Notes: generated by a model from the sequence alone, not told the origin. DNA of 45,968 bases from Defluviitaleaceae bacterium (GCA_009788055.1 WQSG01000019.1:1-45968), one strand, 5' to 3'. Positions 27,486 to 37,073 are shown, counted from the stretch's first letter. A program made the numbers and translations.

Positions 27486-27977
27486 TTAATTCTTTGCCTT
27501 CTCCGCGCCGCGCCCGATTGCCGCAAGCCCCGTGCGTACTATTTCAAGAATGCCGTATGGTTTCATCAGTTCGACAAAAGCATTGATTTTGTCAAGGTCG
27601 CCCGTTAGTTCCATGGTTAGGGTCTTTGTGGAAACGTCCAGAATGTTTGCGCGGAAAACGGTTGCGACGTTGAAAATATCGGGGCGGGCGGCGGCGTTTG
27701 CCTCCACTTTCACAAAGCATAATTCGCGGTAGATGGAGCTTTCGGATTTCAGTTCAACTACGTCTTCAACGTCTACGAGTTTCGCCACTTGCTTGTGAAT
27801 TTGCTCTATTACCCTGTCGTCACCCTTTATGGAGACGGTTATGCGCGAAAACCGTTGGTCTTCGGAAGTACCCACGCTAAGGCTGTCTATGTTGTATCCG
27901 CGGCGGCTGAACAGGCTTACTATACGACCCAAAACGCCCGCTTTGTTCGCAACCGTAATTGATAAAACGTGCCGCAT
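27486..27977 (-). CDS. ilvN: Acetolactate synthase small (regulatory) subunit
   Basis: This regulatory subunit gives acetolactate synthase feedback inhibition by valine. An ACT domain occupies the first ~75 residues (HVLSITVANKAGVLGRIVSLFSRR, then GYNIDSLSVGTSED). The C-terminal domain includes REL-CFVKVEA and VSTKTLTMELTGD. The ATG chosen lies one base behind the ilvB stop, and GGAAGGGGG is just upstream. The frame is open for 11 more codons, but this overlaps the end of ilvB. Confidence 0.95.
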   Translation of the reverse strand: MRHVLSITVANKAGVLGRIVSLFSRRGYNIDSLSVGTSEDQRFSRITVSIKGDDRVIEQIHKQVAKLVDVEDVVELKSESSIYRELCFVKVEANAAARPDIFNVATVFRANILDVSTKTLTMELTGDLDKINAFVELMKPYGILEIVRTGLAAIGRGAEKAKN

Positions 27978-27978
27978 A

Positions 27979-29658
27979 TTATTCGCCCCCTTCCAATATA
28001 TATTGGTCAATTCCCGCGCCGGGGGGAACCATCGGGAAAACTTTTTCGTCGTCGCCGATTTCGCAATTTATTATAACGGGTTTCTTAAGTGCCAATGCTT
28101 TCAGAATGGCATCATCAACCTCTTCGGGTTTGGTTACGTTGAACGCCGCCGCGCCGTAGGCATCTGCAAGTTTTATGAAGTCCGTTGTTTTTCCGCGCAA
28201 AGATGTTTGAGAATACCGTTTGTCGTAGAACATGGTTTGCCATTGGCGCACCATGCCAAGGTTGTGGTTGTTGATAATCACTTCGATTAGCGGAAGTTCG
28301 TATTCCACGGCGGTTGCAATTTCGATATGGTTCATGCGAAAGCAACCGTCACCCGCGATATTTATTACGGGCGTGTCGGGATTTGCTACCGCCGCGCCGA
28401 TTGCCGCGCCAAGCCCAAAACCCATTGTGCCAAGCCCGCCAGATGTTAAAAAGCGGCGGGGCTTTTCTATTTGAAGATACTGGCAAGACCACATCTGATG
28501 CTGGCCAACCTCCGTTACAAAAATTGCCTTGTCCGCCGCAAGCGAACTAAGCCGCTGAATTACATACTGCGGCTTCAAAAGCCCTTCGGCTTTTCTGTAG
28601 TCTGTGGGATATTTTTGTTTTAACTCGGTGACGCGGGCGTGCCACTCGCCGCGCTCTTGCTTTTGCAAAAGCGGATTAAGTAGCGAAAGAATCTTCTTCA
28701 CATCGCCCACAAGGGAGTACGCCGTCATGATATTCTTGTTTATTTCCGCAGGGTCGATGTCTATGTGCAGAACCTTGGCATCAGGCGCGAAACGCTGTGC
28801 GTTGCTTATTACACGGTCGGAAAAACGCGCACCGATTGCAATAAGAAAATCGCATTCCGTTGCCAGCGTGTTGGCAACCGCCGTGCCGTGCATTCCAATC
28901 ATGCCCACGTTTGCCTCCGCAGATGCGGGGTAGCCGCCAATGCCCATCGCGCTTGTGCAAACGGGTGCGCCAAGAAGGCTTGCGAATTCCGTAAGCACGT
29001 CCGTAGCGTCTGCCGCGATTACTCCGCCGCCCGCGTAAATAAGCGGGCGTTTTGCTTCGTGAATAAGCCATGCGGCTTTGTTTAGTTCTTGCGGTGTAGT
29101 CCGCGAACTTTCATTCTGCGGCGCGATTGGCGTTTTCATGGAATAATTGCATTCAAAAGTTGCGACATCCTTTGGGATATCCACAAGCACAGGCCCCGGT
29201 CTGCCGCTTTTCGCTATATGAAACGCTTGCCGAATTGTATCTGCAAGTTCCGCAACATCTTTGACGATGAAATTATGTTTTGTAATAGGCATTGTGATGC
29301 CCGTTGTGTCAACTTCCTGAAAACTGTCCTTGCCCAGCATTGGCACAGGCACGTTGCCCGTAATCGCCACAATCGGCGAAGAATCCATGTACGCCGTGGC
29401 TATCCCCGTAACAAGATTCGTCGCGCCCGGCCCGCTGGTTGCCAAACACACGCCAACCTTGCCCGTAGACCGCGCATACCCATCCGCCGCGTGTGCCGCC
29501 CCTTGCTCATGGCTGGTCAAATAGTGATTTATCTTATCCTTGTACTTGTAAAGCGCGTCGTATATAGGCAGAACCGAACCGCCCGGATAACCGAAAATCG
29601 TATCAACATTTTGCTCAATCAAACATTCAAGTAAAATTTCCGCGCCTGTTAGTTGCAA
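27979..29658 (-). CDS. ilvB: Acetolactate synthase large (catalytic) subunit
   Basis: IlvB is the thiamine-diphosphate- and FAD-dependent catalytic subunit that makes acetolactate or acetohydroxybutyrate. Signatures are LTGAEILLECL at the start, DTIFGYPGGSVLPIYDA, the catalytic Glu in HEQGAAHAADGYAR, and the ThDP-binding NIAGDGCFRMNHIEIATA with NNHNLGMVRQWQ. The start is uncertain. A GTG three codons upstream overlaps the AGAAGG site, whereas the TTG used here is correctly spaced and gives the usual M-x-L-T-G-A beginning. A composite dispersed repeat separates it from ilvD. Confidence 0.96.
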   Translation of the reverse strand: MQLTGAEILLECLIEQNVDTIFGYPGGSVLPIYDALYKYKDKINHYLTSHEQGAAHAADGYARSTGKVGVCLATSGPGATNLVTGIATAYMDSSPIVAITGNVPVPMLGKDSFQEVDTTGITMPITKHNFIVKDVAELADTIRQAFHIAKSGRPGPVLVDIPKDVATFECNYSMKTPIAPQNESSRTTPQELNKAAWLIHEAKRPLIYAGGGVIAADATDVLTEFASLLGAPVCTSAMGIGGYPASAEANVGMIGMHGTAVANTLATECDFLIAIGARFSDRVISNAQRFAPDAKVLHIDIDPAEINKNIMTAYSLVGDVKKILSLLNPLLQKQERGEWHARVTELKQKYPTDYRKAEGLLKPQYVIQRLSSLAADKAIFVTEVGQHQMWSCQYLQIEKPRRFLTSGGLGTMGFGLGAAIGAAVANPDTPVINIAGDGCFRMNHIEIATAVEYELPLIEVIINNHNLGMVRQWQTMFYDKRYSQTSLRGKTTDFIKLADAYGAAAFNVTKPEEVDDAILKALALKKPVIINCEIGDDEKVFPMVPPGAGIDQYILEGGE

Positions 29659-29683
29659 ACTGTTCACCTTCTCTGTTAGTTAT

Positions 29684-29850
29684 TAAGACCTTGGGGGACA
29701 GTGCCTTGTCCCCCACTCCCCCTGCAAGGGGACAAGTCCCCTTGACCCCTTCTTTGAAAACCGCATATGCGGTTTTCAGGTTAAAGTTTTTTGCTCCGCT
29801 TTTTTTCAAAAAAGCGGGCGGGGTGCGGGGCAGAGCCCCGCGGTTTTAAC
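29684..29850. repeat. Composite repeat: two inverted units around a central hairpin
   Basis: A reverse-oriented unit (AAGACCTTGGGGGAC … CCCCTTGACCCC) is followed by TTCTTTG, a perfect hairpin GAAAACCGCATATGCGGTTTTC, and then a forward unit (TTAAAGTTTTTTG … GGGGCAGAGCCCCGCGGTTTT). The whole ~165-bp structure fills the gap between ilvD and ilvB. It can fold into five hairpins on either strand and may act as a partial terminator within the ilv operon. Confidence 0.85.
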
Positions 29851-29859
29851 TTTGTTAAA

Positions 29860-31518
29860 TTACACCAGTACAGCACCCTTGTCTGCGCCTGTTACAAGTT
29901 TTTGATAACGTGCGAGGTAGCCCTTTTCGCCCGCTTTTGGTGCGGGTGGTTTCCATTTTTTGCGGCGTTCTTCCAGTACGTTTTCGGGGACGTCCAGGTG
30001 GAGTGTGCCGCCGTTGATGTCTATGTCTATTTTGTCGCCTTCTTCGACTAAGCCGATTAGCCCGCCGATTGCCGCCTCGGGAGAGACGTGACCGATACAC
30101 GCGCCGCGTGACGCGCCTGAAAATCTGCCGTCTGTGATTAGGGAAACTTCTTTGCCTAAGCCCATGCCCATAAGCGCGGCGGTGGGATTAAGCATTTCGC
30201 GCATTCCGGGGCCGCCTTTCGGGCCTTCGTAGCGAATTACTACAACGTCACCCGGTTTGATTTTGTTGCCGTAAATGGCTTCGGCGCATTCTTCTTCGCT
30301 TTCAAAAACGCGGGCTTTGCCGCTTGTTTTCATCATTTCGTCTGCAACGGCAGAGCGTTTTACAACGCTTCCTTTTTCCGCCAAATTGCCTGTGAGAACC
30401 ATTATTCCGCCAACGGGAGAGAACGGGTTGTTCGCAGGACGTATGACTTCGGGGTTGCGGTTGGTAGCGGTTTTAATAACATCGCCCAATTTGCCCGCAA
30501 CGGTTTTTTCGTCCAAGTGCAAAATCCCCAGCGTGGAAAGCTCTTTCATTACGGCGGGAACGCCGCCCGCGTTGTACAAGTCTTCGATATGGTGCGGCCC
30601 TGCAGGTGCAAGACGGCATAGGTTTGGCGTTTTCGCGCTTATTTCGTTGGCGAGGGTAAGCGGCAGGTCAACGCCCGCTTCATATGCAATCGCGGGAAGG
30701 TGCAACATACTGTTTGTACTGCAACCCAAAGCCATATCAAGTGTAAGGGCGTTCAAAAACGCGTTCTTTGTCATTATGTCGCGTGGTTTTATTCCTTCAT
30801 TATATAGATGCATAATTTGTTTGCCCGCTTGTTTTGCAAGGCGCAAACGCTCCGCAAAAACGGCGGGGGTTGTCCCGTTACCCGGCAAGCCCATTCCCAG
30901 TGCTTCGGTGATACAGTTCATGGAATTTGCGGTGAACATTCCCGCGCAAGAGCCACAGGTTGGGCAAGATTGGTCTTCGTATTCCTGCAAGGTTTCGTCC
31001 GAAATTTTGCCCGCCGCGTGTGCGCCGACGGCTTCAAATGTTTGCGAAAGGCTAACGGCTCTGCCTTCAACGCGACCCGCAAGCATGGGCCCGCCGCTTA
31101 TTACAATTGACGGAATATTAAGCCGTGCCGCCGCCATTAACATACCCGGCACAATTTTGTCGCAGTTTGGTATCATAACAACGGCATCGAATGCGTGTGC
31201 AAGAACCATAGACTCCACAGAATCCGCAATCAATTCGCGGCTGGGAAGTGAGTAACGCATTCCGATATGCCCCATGGAAATGCCATCGCAAACGCCGATA
31301 GACGGAAATTCAATAGGTGTTCCACCCGCCGCAAGAATACCTTTTTTCACGGCTTCCGCAATATCATCAAGATGAATGTGGCCGGGTACAACCTCGCTGT
31401 GTGCGTTCGCAATTCCGATTAACGGTTTCGCCAGTTCCTCGTCTGTATACCCCATGGATTTAAACAACGAACGGTGCGGAACTACCTTATTTCCTTTTGT
31501 CACAAAGTCACTATGCAT
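29860..31518 (-). CDS. ilvD: Dihydroxy-acid dehydratase
   Basis: IlvD dehydrates 2,3-dihydroxy acids to 2-oxo acids for valine, leucine and isoleucine. Iron-sulfur Cys residues lie in [14 protein letters not shown] and in the block [18 protein letters not shown]. Other signatures are [33 protein letters not shown] and [22 protein letters not shown]. The length of 552 residues is normal. It is the first gene of the cluster, with GAGGAGG before the ATG and a strong promoter immediately upstream. No T-box or peptide leader fits into the short 5' region. Confidence 0.97.
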   Translation of the reverse strand: MHSDFVTKGNKVVPHRSLFKSMGYTDEELAKPLIGIANAHSEVVPGHIHLDDIAEAVKKGILAAGGTPIEFPSIGVCDGISMGHIGMRYSLPSRELIADSVESMVLAHAFDAVVMIPNCDKIVPGMLMAAARLNIPSIVISGGPMLAGRVEGRAVSLSQTFEAVGAHAAGKISDETLQEYEDQSCPTCGSCAGMFTANSMNCITEALGMGLPGNGTTPAVFAERLRLAKQAGKQIMHLYNEGIKPRDIMTKNAFLNALTLDMALGCSTNSMLHLPAIAYEAGVDLPLTLANEISAKTPNLCRLAPAGPHHIEDLYNAGGVPAVMKELSTLGILHLDEKTVAGKLGDVIKTATNRNPEVIRPANNPFSPVGGIMVLTGNLAEKGSVVKRSAVADEMMKTSGKARVFESEEECAEAIYGNKIKPGDVVVIRYEGPKGGPGMREMLNPTAALMGMGLGKEVSLITDGRFSGASRGACIGHVSPEAAIGGLIGLVEEGDKIDIDINGGTLHLDVPENVLEERRKKWKPPAPKAGEKGYLARYQKLVTGADKGAVLV

Positions 31519-31555
31519 TTAAAACGCCTCCTCTGAGTTTATGTACAACTATGAG

Positions 31556-31584
31556 ATTATAATATATTGAAAAAAATTTTTCAA
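31556..31584 (-). promoter_or_regulatory. Sigma-A-type promoter for ilvD and the BCAA cluster
   Basis: On the minus strand TTGAAA (31584-31579) and TATAAT (31561-31556) are separated by 17 bases. The transcript would start about 30 bases before the ilvD ATG. The promoter sits directly behind the pgsA stop. Confidence 0.8.
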
Positions 31585-31586
31585 CT

Positions 31587-32132
31587 TTACGCATCCTTAA
31601 AGATATGTTTGTTACGCCACGTATACTCTGCGGCGGAATAAATGCTTATAATCGCTGTGATTATGATTAAGGCAAGTGCGACAGATTCAAAAAACAAAAA
31701 AGTGAACGGGTACGGGAGAAGCAAGTAAATTACCAAAACAATTTGCGATGCCGTTTTTATTTTCGCACTTGTGCTTGCCGCAAGCACGATTTTTTGCTCC
31801 AGCGCAAGCTGACGCAAACCCGAAATATAAAACTCGCGGCTAATTAAAATAATAGTCGCCCACGCGGGCAAACTACCCGTTGCCGTAAACGCAATAAACG
31901 CCGCACACACCAGCATTTTATCCGCAAGCGGATCCATCAGCTTGCCAAAATTTGTCACAAGCCCCATTTTACGAGCCAAGTATCCGTCAATCGCGTCCGT
32001 TACCGCCGCAACAACAAACAGCACAAGCGCGACCCACGCATTCAGAGCACCCAGAGGCTGCGCAAGGTACACAACTAAAAACGCAGGTATCAACACTACC
32101 CGCAAAAGCGTAATTTTATTAGGAAGATTCAT
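31587..32132 (-). CDS. pgsA: CDP-diacylglycerol-glycerol-3-phosphate 3-phosphatidyltransferase
   Basis: PgsA makes phosphatidylglycerol phosphate, the precursor of phosphatidylglycerol and cardiolipin. The CDP-alcohol phosphotransferase motif D-G-x2-A-R-x8-G-x3-D-x3-D is present as DAIDGYLARKMG with FGKLMDPLADKML. About five hydrophobic segments follow the family pattern, and the N-terminus MNLPNKITLLRVVLIPAF is typical. The ATG directly follows the rimO stop. It is the last gene of ftsK-folD-rimO-pgsA, an order with rimO-pgsA pairing common in Firmicutes. Confidence 0.95.
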   Translation of the reverse strand: MNLPNKITLLRVVLIPAFLVVYLAQPLGALNAWVALVLFVVAAVTDAIDGYLARKMGLVTNFGKLMDPLADKMLVCAAFIAFTATGSLPAWATIILISREFYISGLRQLALEQKIVLAASTSAKIKTASQIVLVIYLLLPYPFTFLFFESVALALIIITAIISIYSAAEYTWRNKHIFKDA

Positions 32133-33488
32133 TTACTGCTCCTCACCTTTAAGGTCGTAGCCGTCGGTGGCGGTTATTTTTATGGGGATAATTTGACCGC
32201 GAGATAGTTTTTTTGCGGAATGGAATTGTACTACTGCGTCGGATTCATATGTGTCGTATTGGGTGCGGCCTGTGCAAACACCGTCTTGTTGGCTGTCCAG
32301 CATGACGGGCAGGGTTTGGTTTACATATTTGCGTTGATTTTTGAAATGGATTTCCTGTTGCAGTTCCATTATCGCGCTTAGGCGTTCTTGTTTGGTTTCT
32401 TCGTCAATTTGGTTTGGCATTTCGGCGGCGGGCGTTCCTTCTTCTTGGGAGTACGGGAACGCGCCCATGCGGTCGAATTTCATTTCTTGCGCGAAATTGT
32501 AAAGACCGTCAAAATTTTCCTGTGTCTCGCCGGGGAAGCCTACCATCAGCGTGGTGCGGATTGCAATGCCGTGGACTCTGTCGCGGAGTACGCGGATAAG
32601 CTGTTCCAGTTCGCGTTTGCCACCTTTGCGCCCCATGCGCGTGAGAATTTCGTCTTCGCAGTGTTGGATGGGCATATCAATATATTTGCAAACCTGCGGA
32701 ATTTCCGCAAGGGCGTCAATCAGCGCGGCGGTGATATGCTCGGGGTAGACATACATTAGACGAATCCAATCTGCACCCGATTTCGCCGCGATTTCGCGCA
32801 GAAGTTCCGGCAGTTTTTTCGCGCCATAGATATCCGTGCCGTAACGCGCCGTGTCCTGCGCCACAAGCACAAGTTCTTTCGCGCCCGCTTCAACAAGCAA
32901 GCGGCATTCATCCACAATTTGCTCCATAGGACGGCTCTTATACGCGCCGCGAATTTTCGGAATCGTACAGTACGCGCAATGATTATCGCAACCCTCGGAT
33001 ATTTTTACGTATGCTATGTGCGGGATATCGGAGTCTTTGCGGGCGGATAGGCGGGAGAAGACCGCGGGGGGTTCACCCCCGCCACCCCCACAAGGGGATG
33101 ACTCCCCTTGACCCCGTTCTTTTGTCTCCGCTGAGCCAATTAAACTCGTGAGGATATTTGGGATATTTTCGTAATCGCCAACGCCGACAAAAGCGTCGGC
33201 TTCGGGGATGGTTTCTTTTATTTCGGATTTGTAGCGTTCTGCCATGCAACCTACAATTACAAGTGCGCGGCAGTTGCCGCTTTTTTTGTATTCGGCAAGT
33301 TCAAAAACAAGGTCAAGGCTTTCTTGTACGGCATCGCGAATAAAGCCGCAAGTGTTTATGATAATTGCGGCGGCGGTTTGGGGGTCGTTTACAACATCGT
33401 AACCTGCAAGGCGCAAAGAGCCTACCATTACCTCGCCGTCTACGCGGTTTTTGTCGCAACCGAGGGATACCAAATAAACCTTAGCCAC
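32133..33488 (-). CDS. rimO: Ribosomal protein S12 methylthiotransferase, with in-frame repeat
   Basis: RimO methylthiolates an Asp of ribosomal protein S12. The N-terminal MTTase domain has cluster Cys 11, 47 and 81 (VSLGCDKNRVDGE, INTCGFI, VGCMAER). The radical-SAM cluster is CDNHCAYC (Cys 167, 171, 174), and the TRAM domain is at the end. Residues about 123-146, in the linker between the two domains, are encoded by a dispersed repeat (GQGESSPCGGGGGEPPAVF). The sequence resumes normally with HIAYVKISEGC. The insert adds an extra Cys and a run of Gly but no stop. The GTG start overlaps the end of folD by 8 bases. Confidence 0.95.
   Translation of the reverse strand: MAKVYLVSLGCDKNRVDGEVMVGSLRLAGYDVVNDPQTAAAIIINTCGFIRDAVQESLDLVFELAEYKKSGNCRALVIVGCMAERYKSEIKETIPEADAFVGVGDYENIPNILTSLIGSAETKERGQGESSPCGGGGGEPPAVFSRLSARKDSDIPHIAYVKISEGCDNHCAYCTIPKIRGAYKSRPMEQIVDECRLLVEAGAKELVLVAQDTARYGTDIYGAKKLPELLREIAAKSGADWIRLMYVYPEHITAALIDALAEIPQVCKYIDMPIQHCEDEILTRMGRKGGKRELEQLIRVLRDRVHGIAIRTTLMVGFPGETQENFDGLYNFAQEMKFDRMGAFPYSQEEGTPAAEMPNQIDEETKQERLSAIMELQQEIHFKNQRKYVNQTLPVMLDSQQDGVCTGRTQYDTYESDAVVQFHSAKKLSRGQIIPIKITATDGYDLKGEEQ
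33058..33123 (-). repeat. Dispersed double-hairpin repeat inside rimO
   Basis: In coding (minus) orientation it reads GGGGTCAAGGGGAG, hairpin AAGGGGA/TCCCCTT, GTGGGGGTGG, then hairpin GGGGGT/ACCCCC and GCGGTCTTC. It has the same orientation relative to its gene and the same final frame as the copies in ntpK and ntpA. Confidence 0.9.
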
Positions 33489-34320
33489 GTTGTATTTCCC
33501 ACGCCTTCACACAGTTTTCCATCAGAGTTGCAACAGTCATTGGGCCAACGCCGCCCGGTACGGGGGTGATATGTGACGCGGTTTTTTCGCAGGCATCGTA
33601 GTCCACGTCGCCGCAGATTTTTTTGCCTTCCAATCTATTAACGCCAACGTCAATGATTATCGCATTCGGTTTTACCATGTCTGCCGTGATAAATTTTGGG
33701 CGACCGAGGGCGGCAACAAGAATATCTGCGCGGCGGCATTCTTCCGCCAAATTTTTGGTACGGCTGTGGCAGATTGTAACGGTTGCGTTTTCCGCGAGAA
33801 GCATTAGCGCAAGGGGCTTGCCCACGATTTCACTTCGCCCGACTATTACGGAATTCTTACCGCAAATTTCTATGCCCTCTCGTTTGAGAAGTTCGATACA
33901 ACCTGCGGGTGTGCAGGGCAAAAGTTTACCTTGGCCTGTTGCCGCAAGCCCCACATTATGCGGGTTAAGACAGTCAACATCTTTGCGCGGGTCAAGGCGG
34001 GAGAGGATTTCATCTTTGTTAAGTTGCGGCGGGAAAGGCTGTTGCACCAACACGCCTGTGATTTCCGCATCATTATTAATTTCGTCTATCAATGCCAAAA
34101 CCTCTGCCTGTGTGGCGGATTCCGGCAGTTTTTTTAATTCAAAATCAAGCCCTACTTCTTCGCAAGCTTTTTTCTTCATGTTGATATACACGATAGACGC
34201 GGGGTTGTCCCCCACCAAAACCACCGCGAGTTTTGCTTTTATGCCGTCCGTTTTAATACGCGCTGCAACCTCGCCGCGAATTGCCGCAGAGTGTGTTTTT
34301 CCGCAAATTATTTTAGCCAT
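33481..34320 (-). CDS. folD: Methylenetetrahydrofolate dehydrogenase/cyclohydrolase
   Basis: FolD is the bifunctional enzyme interconverting methylene-, methenyl- and 10-formyl-tetrahydrofolate. Signatures are VYINMKKKACEEVG (catalytic Lys region), ITGVLVQQPFPP, LPCTPAGCIELL, VIVGRSEIVGKPLALMLL, IIIDVGVNR and TPVPGGVGPMTVATLMENC. At 279 residues it is normal. It overlaps both neighbours by 8 bases. One-carbon supply links it to S-adenosylmethionine use by the neighbouring rimO. Confidence 0.97.
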   Translation of the reverse strand: MAKIICGKTHSAAIRGEVAARIKTDGIKAKLAVVLVGDNPASIVYINMKKKACEEVGLDFELKKLPESATQAEVLALIDEINNDAEITGVLVQQPFPPQLNKDEILSRLDPRKDVDCLNPHNVGLAATGQGKLLPCTPAGCIELLKREGIEICGKNSVIVGRSEIVGKPLALMLLAENATVTICHSRTKNLAEECRRADILVAALGRPKFITADMVKPNAIIIDVGVNRLEGKKICGDVDYDACEKTASHITPVPGGVGPMTVATLMENCVKAWEIQRG

Positions 34321-36973
34321 ATAATTCTTTGTACTCCTCTCGTGTGATGGTGACTTTTCTGGGTTTTACGCCGTCCTCGGGGCCGACTATTCCGCGCTTT
34401 TGCAAATCGTCCATCAAACGCGAAGCGCGGTTATATCCTATTCTAAACTGCCGCTGTAACATACTGGTACTGCCTTTTCCTTTGGCAAGTAAAAATTCTA
34501 CCGCGTCATGGAAAAATTCATCAACTTCGCCCTCAATTACGGCTTTACCCGGCATTGTTACTTTCTGGATTTCTTCTACAGAATGCACCACGGGAGCTTG
34601 CGCTTTCAGGAAAGCAACCAGATTTTCCACTTCCTTGTCGGAAATAAAACCGCCCTGCACCCGCACGGGTTTGTTTTGCCCCATGGGAAGAAACAGCATA
34701 TCGCCTTTGCCAAGCAATTTTTCCGCGCCATACATATCCAAAACCGTGCGGCTGTCCGTTCCGCTTGAAACGGCGAACGCAAGCCGCGAAGGAATATTAG
34801 CTTTAATCAGTCCCGTGATAACGTCCACAGAAGGGCGTTGCGTTGCAACAATAAGATGTATACCCGCCGCACGCGCCTTCTGCGCCAAGCGGCATATGGA
34901 TTCTTCAACTTCGCCCTTGCAAGTCATCATAAGGTCTGCAAGTTCGTCTATGATAATTAATATCTGGGGCAGTTCGGGGTCGCCTTTTTCCGTTGCAAAT
35001 TTATTGTAGCCCTTTAACTCGCGGCAACCTGTTTCTGCAAACATATTGTAGCGTGTTTCCATTTCCGCAACCGCCCAACTTAATGCACCGCTTGCCTTTT
35101 TCGGGTCTGTTACAACGGGGATTAACAAATGCGGAATTCCATTGTAAACACTAAGCTCAACCACCTTGGGGTCAATCATTAAAAGTTTTACCTCATCGGG
35201 GCGCGCCTTATACAAAAGGCTGGCGATTAACGTGTTGATACAAACGCTTTTTCCGCTGCCAGTCGCGCCCGCTATTAATAAGTGCGGCATACGCGCAATG
35301 TCCGTAATTACGGGGCTGCCCGCGATATCCTTGCCCACGGCGAAAGCCAGCTTAGACGGGAAGTTTGCAAATTTGTCGTCCTCCAAAATTTCACGCAGAA
35401 AAACGCCTTGCGCTTCCTTGTTGGGAATCTCTATGCCAACGGCAGATTTACCCGGAACAGGGGCTTCAATACGCAAACCCTGCGCCGCAAGGGAAAGTGC
35501 CAAGTCGTTGCTTAAATTTGTGATGGAACTGACCTTCACGCCCGCGCCGGGGGAAAGGTCGTAGCGCGTAACGGTCGGCCCTACACTAACCTCCATCACC
35601 TTGGACTCTATTTTGAAACTGCGCAGTGTTTCCTCCAGAATACGGGAATTTTCCAGCACCTGTGTACGAGACTCCGCACTGATAACAGAACGCTCGTTCT
35701 TAGCCAAAAGATTAAGCGAAGGCATTTCGTAATTTTCAAAATCCTGCGGGTTGCTTGCGGTCATGCTGGTGTGTTCGGTCGCGCCCGTGTGGCTTGTCCC
35801 GCTTGCCGCCGCGTATTCGTCATATTGAAGCATATCGTCATCGTCGTCGCCAAAAAGCGGCTCGTCGTCGTTTGGCGCGGCGTCGTCAACTAAGCCTTTT
35901 ACAACAAGACCTTCGCCGTAATCCGCGTTTTCGGAATCCACGGGAAGAACAACCGCCTCGTCCTCTTCAAAGATTTCATCGGGCGAATCGGGCAAATCGG
36001 GCGAGTTTATGGTGGGCGGTGTCATGTCGCGAAATGCGTTATATTCAGGCCGTTGCGAATAATCTTCCGCCCCGTTAATCGAAATTGTTTGCGGAAAATG
36101 CATAACCGCACTTGGTTTTATTTCCGGCTCGGCTTCCTGCACCGCAGGGCGCGGCGCGAAAAGCGGGCTGGCGACCTGCCTGTCTCTGTGTTTTCCATCA
36201 AGTTCTTCATTTACAAGAAGGATTTTGGGCGGTGGCGGCGTATCATATTCTTCATCACGTTCCGTATCGTCCTCGCCAAAGCGTTCGCCAAGTTCGATAA
36301 GATTGCTTTTTTTCTTAACCACGGGCGAAACGGGCGGCGGCGTTCTTCTTCCGCGATAGCCGTTGTTTAGCGGAATCACATTGCTTTCCTCTTCCTCGTA
36401 GTCATCGTCATATTGTTTTGCTTCTTCATAGTAGTCCCGCGCTTTACCAACGCCTAAGCCAACAATTTGTACAAACGACCGCTTAGTAATAAGTACCAGC
36501 AAAATAATAATTGCCGCAACAATTGCGATAGACGCGCCAACGGTATCCAGCAAAGTATTGGCAGGCCCGCCGATAAGCATTCCGAAAATACCGCCGCCCG
36601 AATCAACACCCGCGGTGTAAACGTCAACAAAAATATTAACGCCTTCTTCACGCGTGAAAATAAAAATATGTAACATGGATAAAATAAGCCAGTACAGGGC
36701 AACAATTTTGATAACGGGCAAACGCAAATCACGCGCAATTAACCTGCAAACAGAAAACGCCAAAACGCCCACGGGCAAAACAAACGCGCCCACGCCAAAA
36801 AAGCCAAACAAAAAATTACGCAAAAACGCGCCCACAGGCCCTAATGCGCCAATCATAGCAAGCAAAAGCAAAATGCCAACCGCCGCAAACGAAAGATTTA
36901 AAACTTCTTTTTGCAATGAATTTGGTTTTTCCGTAACTTTATTCTTTATTGGACGTGTAGTCCTTCGCGGCAT
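34313..36973 (-). CDS. ftsK: DNA translocase FtsK/SpoIIIE
   Basis: This septal DNA pump moves chromosomes during division or sporulation. The N-terminus has four membrane helices (about residues 25-165). A long acidic linker (about 180-420) follows, rich in Asp, Glu and Pro. The motor domain has Walker A GATGSGKS (569-576) and Walker B ILIIIDELADLMM, then the motif IHLIVATQRPSVDVITG. The C-terminal winged-helix gamma domain (GSTSMLQRQFRIGYNRASRLMDDL) recognises orienting DNA sites. The ATG before PRRTTRP is preceded by AAGGGTG; a GTG three codons upstream overlaps that site. It heads the ftsK-folD-rimO-pgsA operon. Confidence 0.96.
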   Translation of the reverse strand: MPRRTTRPIKNKVTEKPNSLQKEVLNLSFAAVGILLLLAMIGALGPVGAFLRNFLFGFFGVGAFVLPVGVLAFSVCRLIARDLRLPVIKIVALYWLILSMLHIFIFTREEGVNIFVDVYTAGVDSGGGIFGMLIGGPANTLLDTVGASIAIVAAIIILLVLITKRSFVQIVGLGVGKARDYYEEAKQYDDDYEEEESNVIPLNNGYRGRRTPPPVSPVVKKKSNLIELGERFGEDDTERDEEYDTPPPPKILLVNEELDGKHRDRQVASPLFAPRPAVQEAEPEIKPSAVMHFPQTISINGAEDYSQRPEYNAFRDMTPPTINSPDLPDSPDEIFEEDEAVVLPVDSENADYGEGLVVKGLVDDAAPNDDEPLFGDDDDDMLQYDEYAAASGTSHTGATEHTSMTASNPQDFENYEMPSLNLLAKNERSVISAESRTQVLENSRILEETLRSFKIESKVMEVSVGPTVTRYDLSPGAGVKVSSITNLSNDLALSLAAQGLRIEAPVPGKSAVGIEIPNKEAQGVFLREILEDDKFANFPSKLAFAVGKDIAGSPVITDIARMPHLLIAGATGSGKSVCINTLIASLLYKARPDEVKLLMIDPKVVELSVYNGIPHLLIPVVTDPKKASGALSWAVAEMETRYNMFAETGCRELKGYNKFATEKGDPELPQILIIIDELADLMMTCKGEVEESICRLAQKARAAGIHLIVATQRPSVDVITGLIKANIPSRLAFAVSSGTDSRTVLDMYGAEKLLGKGDMLFLPMGQNKPVRVQGGFISDKEVENLVAFLKAQAPVVHSVEEIQKVTMPGKAVIEGEVDEFFHDAVEFLLAKGKGSTSMLQRQFRIGYNRASRLMDDLQKRGIVGPEDGVKPRKVTITREEYKELYG

Positions 36974-37003
36974 AAAAAACACCCTTTGTAAGCTGTTTGT
37001 ATA

Positions 37004-37037
37004 TTCTTAGAAAAAATTGGACAGAATTTTTCTTAGA
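37004..37037 (-). other. Imperfect palindrome in the ftsK 5' leader
   Basis: TCTTAGAAAAAATT and AATTTTTCTTAGA form an imperfect inverted repeat around GGACAG, between the ftsK promoter and its start. The sequence TTTTTCTTAGA recurs at 45352, after the tyrosine recombinase gene. It could be an operator or leader hairpin. Confidence 0.4.
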
Positions 37038-37044
37038 CCGCCGC

Positions 37045-37073
37045 AGTATAGCATTAATAGCCATAAATGGCAA
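37045..37073 (-). promoter_or_regulatory. Sigma-A-type promoter for ftsK
   Basis: On the minus strand TTGCCA and TATACT are separated by 17 bases, giving a start about 65 bases before the ftsK ATG. The rest of the 256-base gap to the XRE gene holds no gene. A weak plus-strand promoter for that gene (TTCCAA, 17 bases, TAGAAT) can be read near 37138. Confidence 0.75.

Noticed and set aside
30275-31255. A long plus-strand open frame opposite ilvD
   Set aside because: ilvD is unmistakable on the other strand. The antisense frame has no ribosome-binding site or recognisable domain and reflects codon bias.
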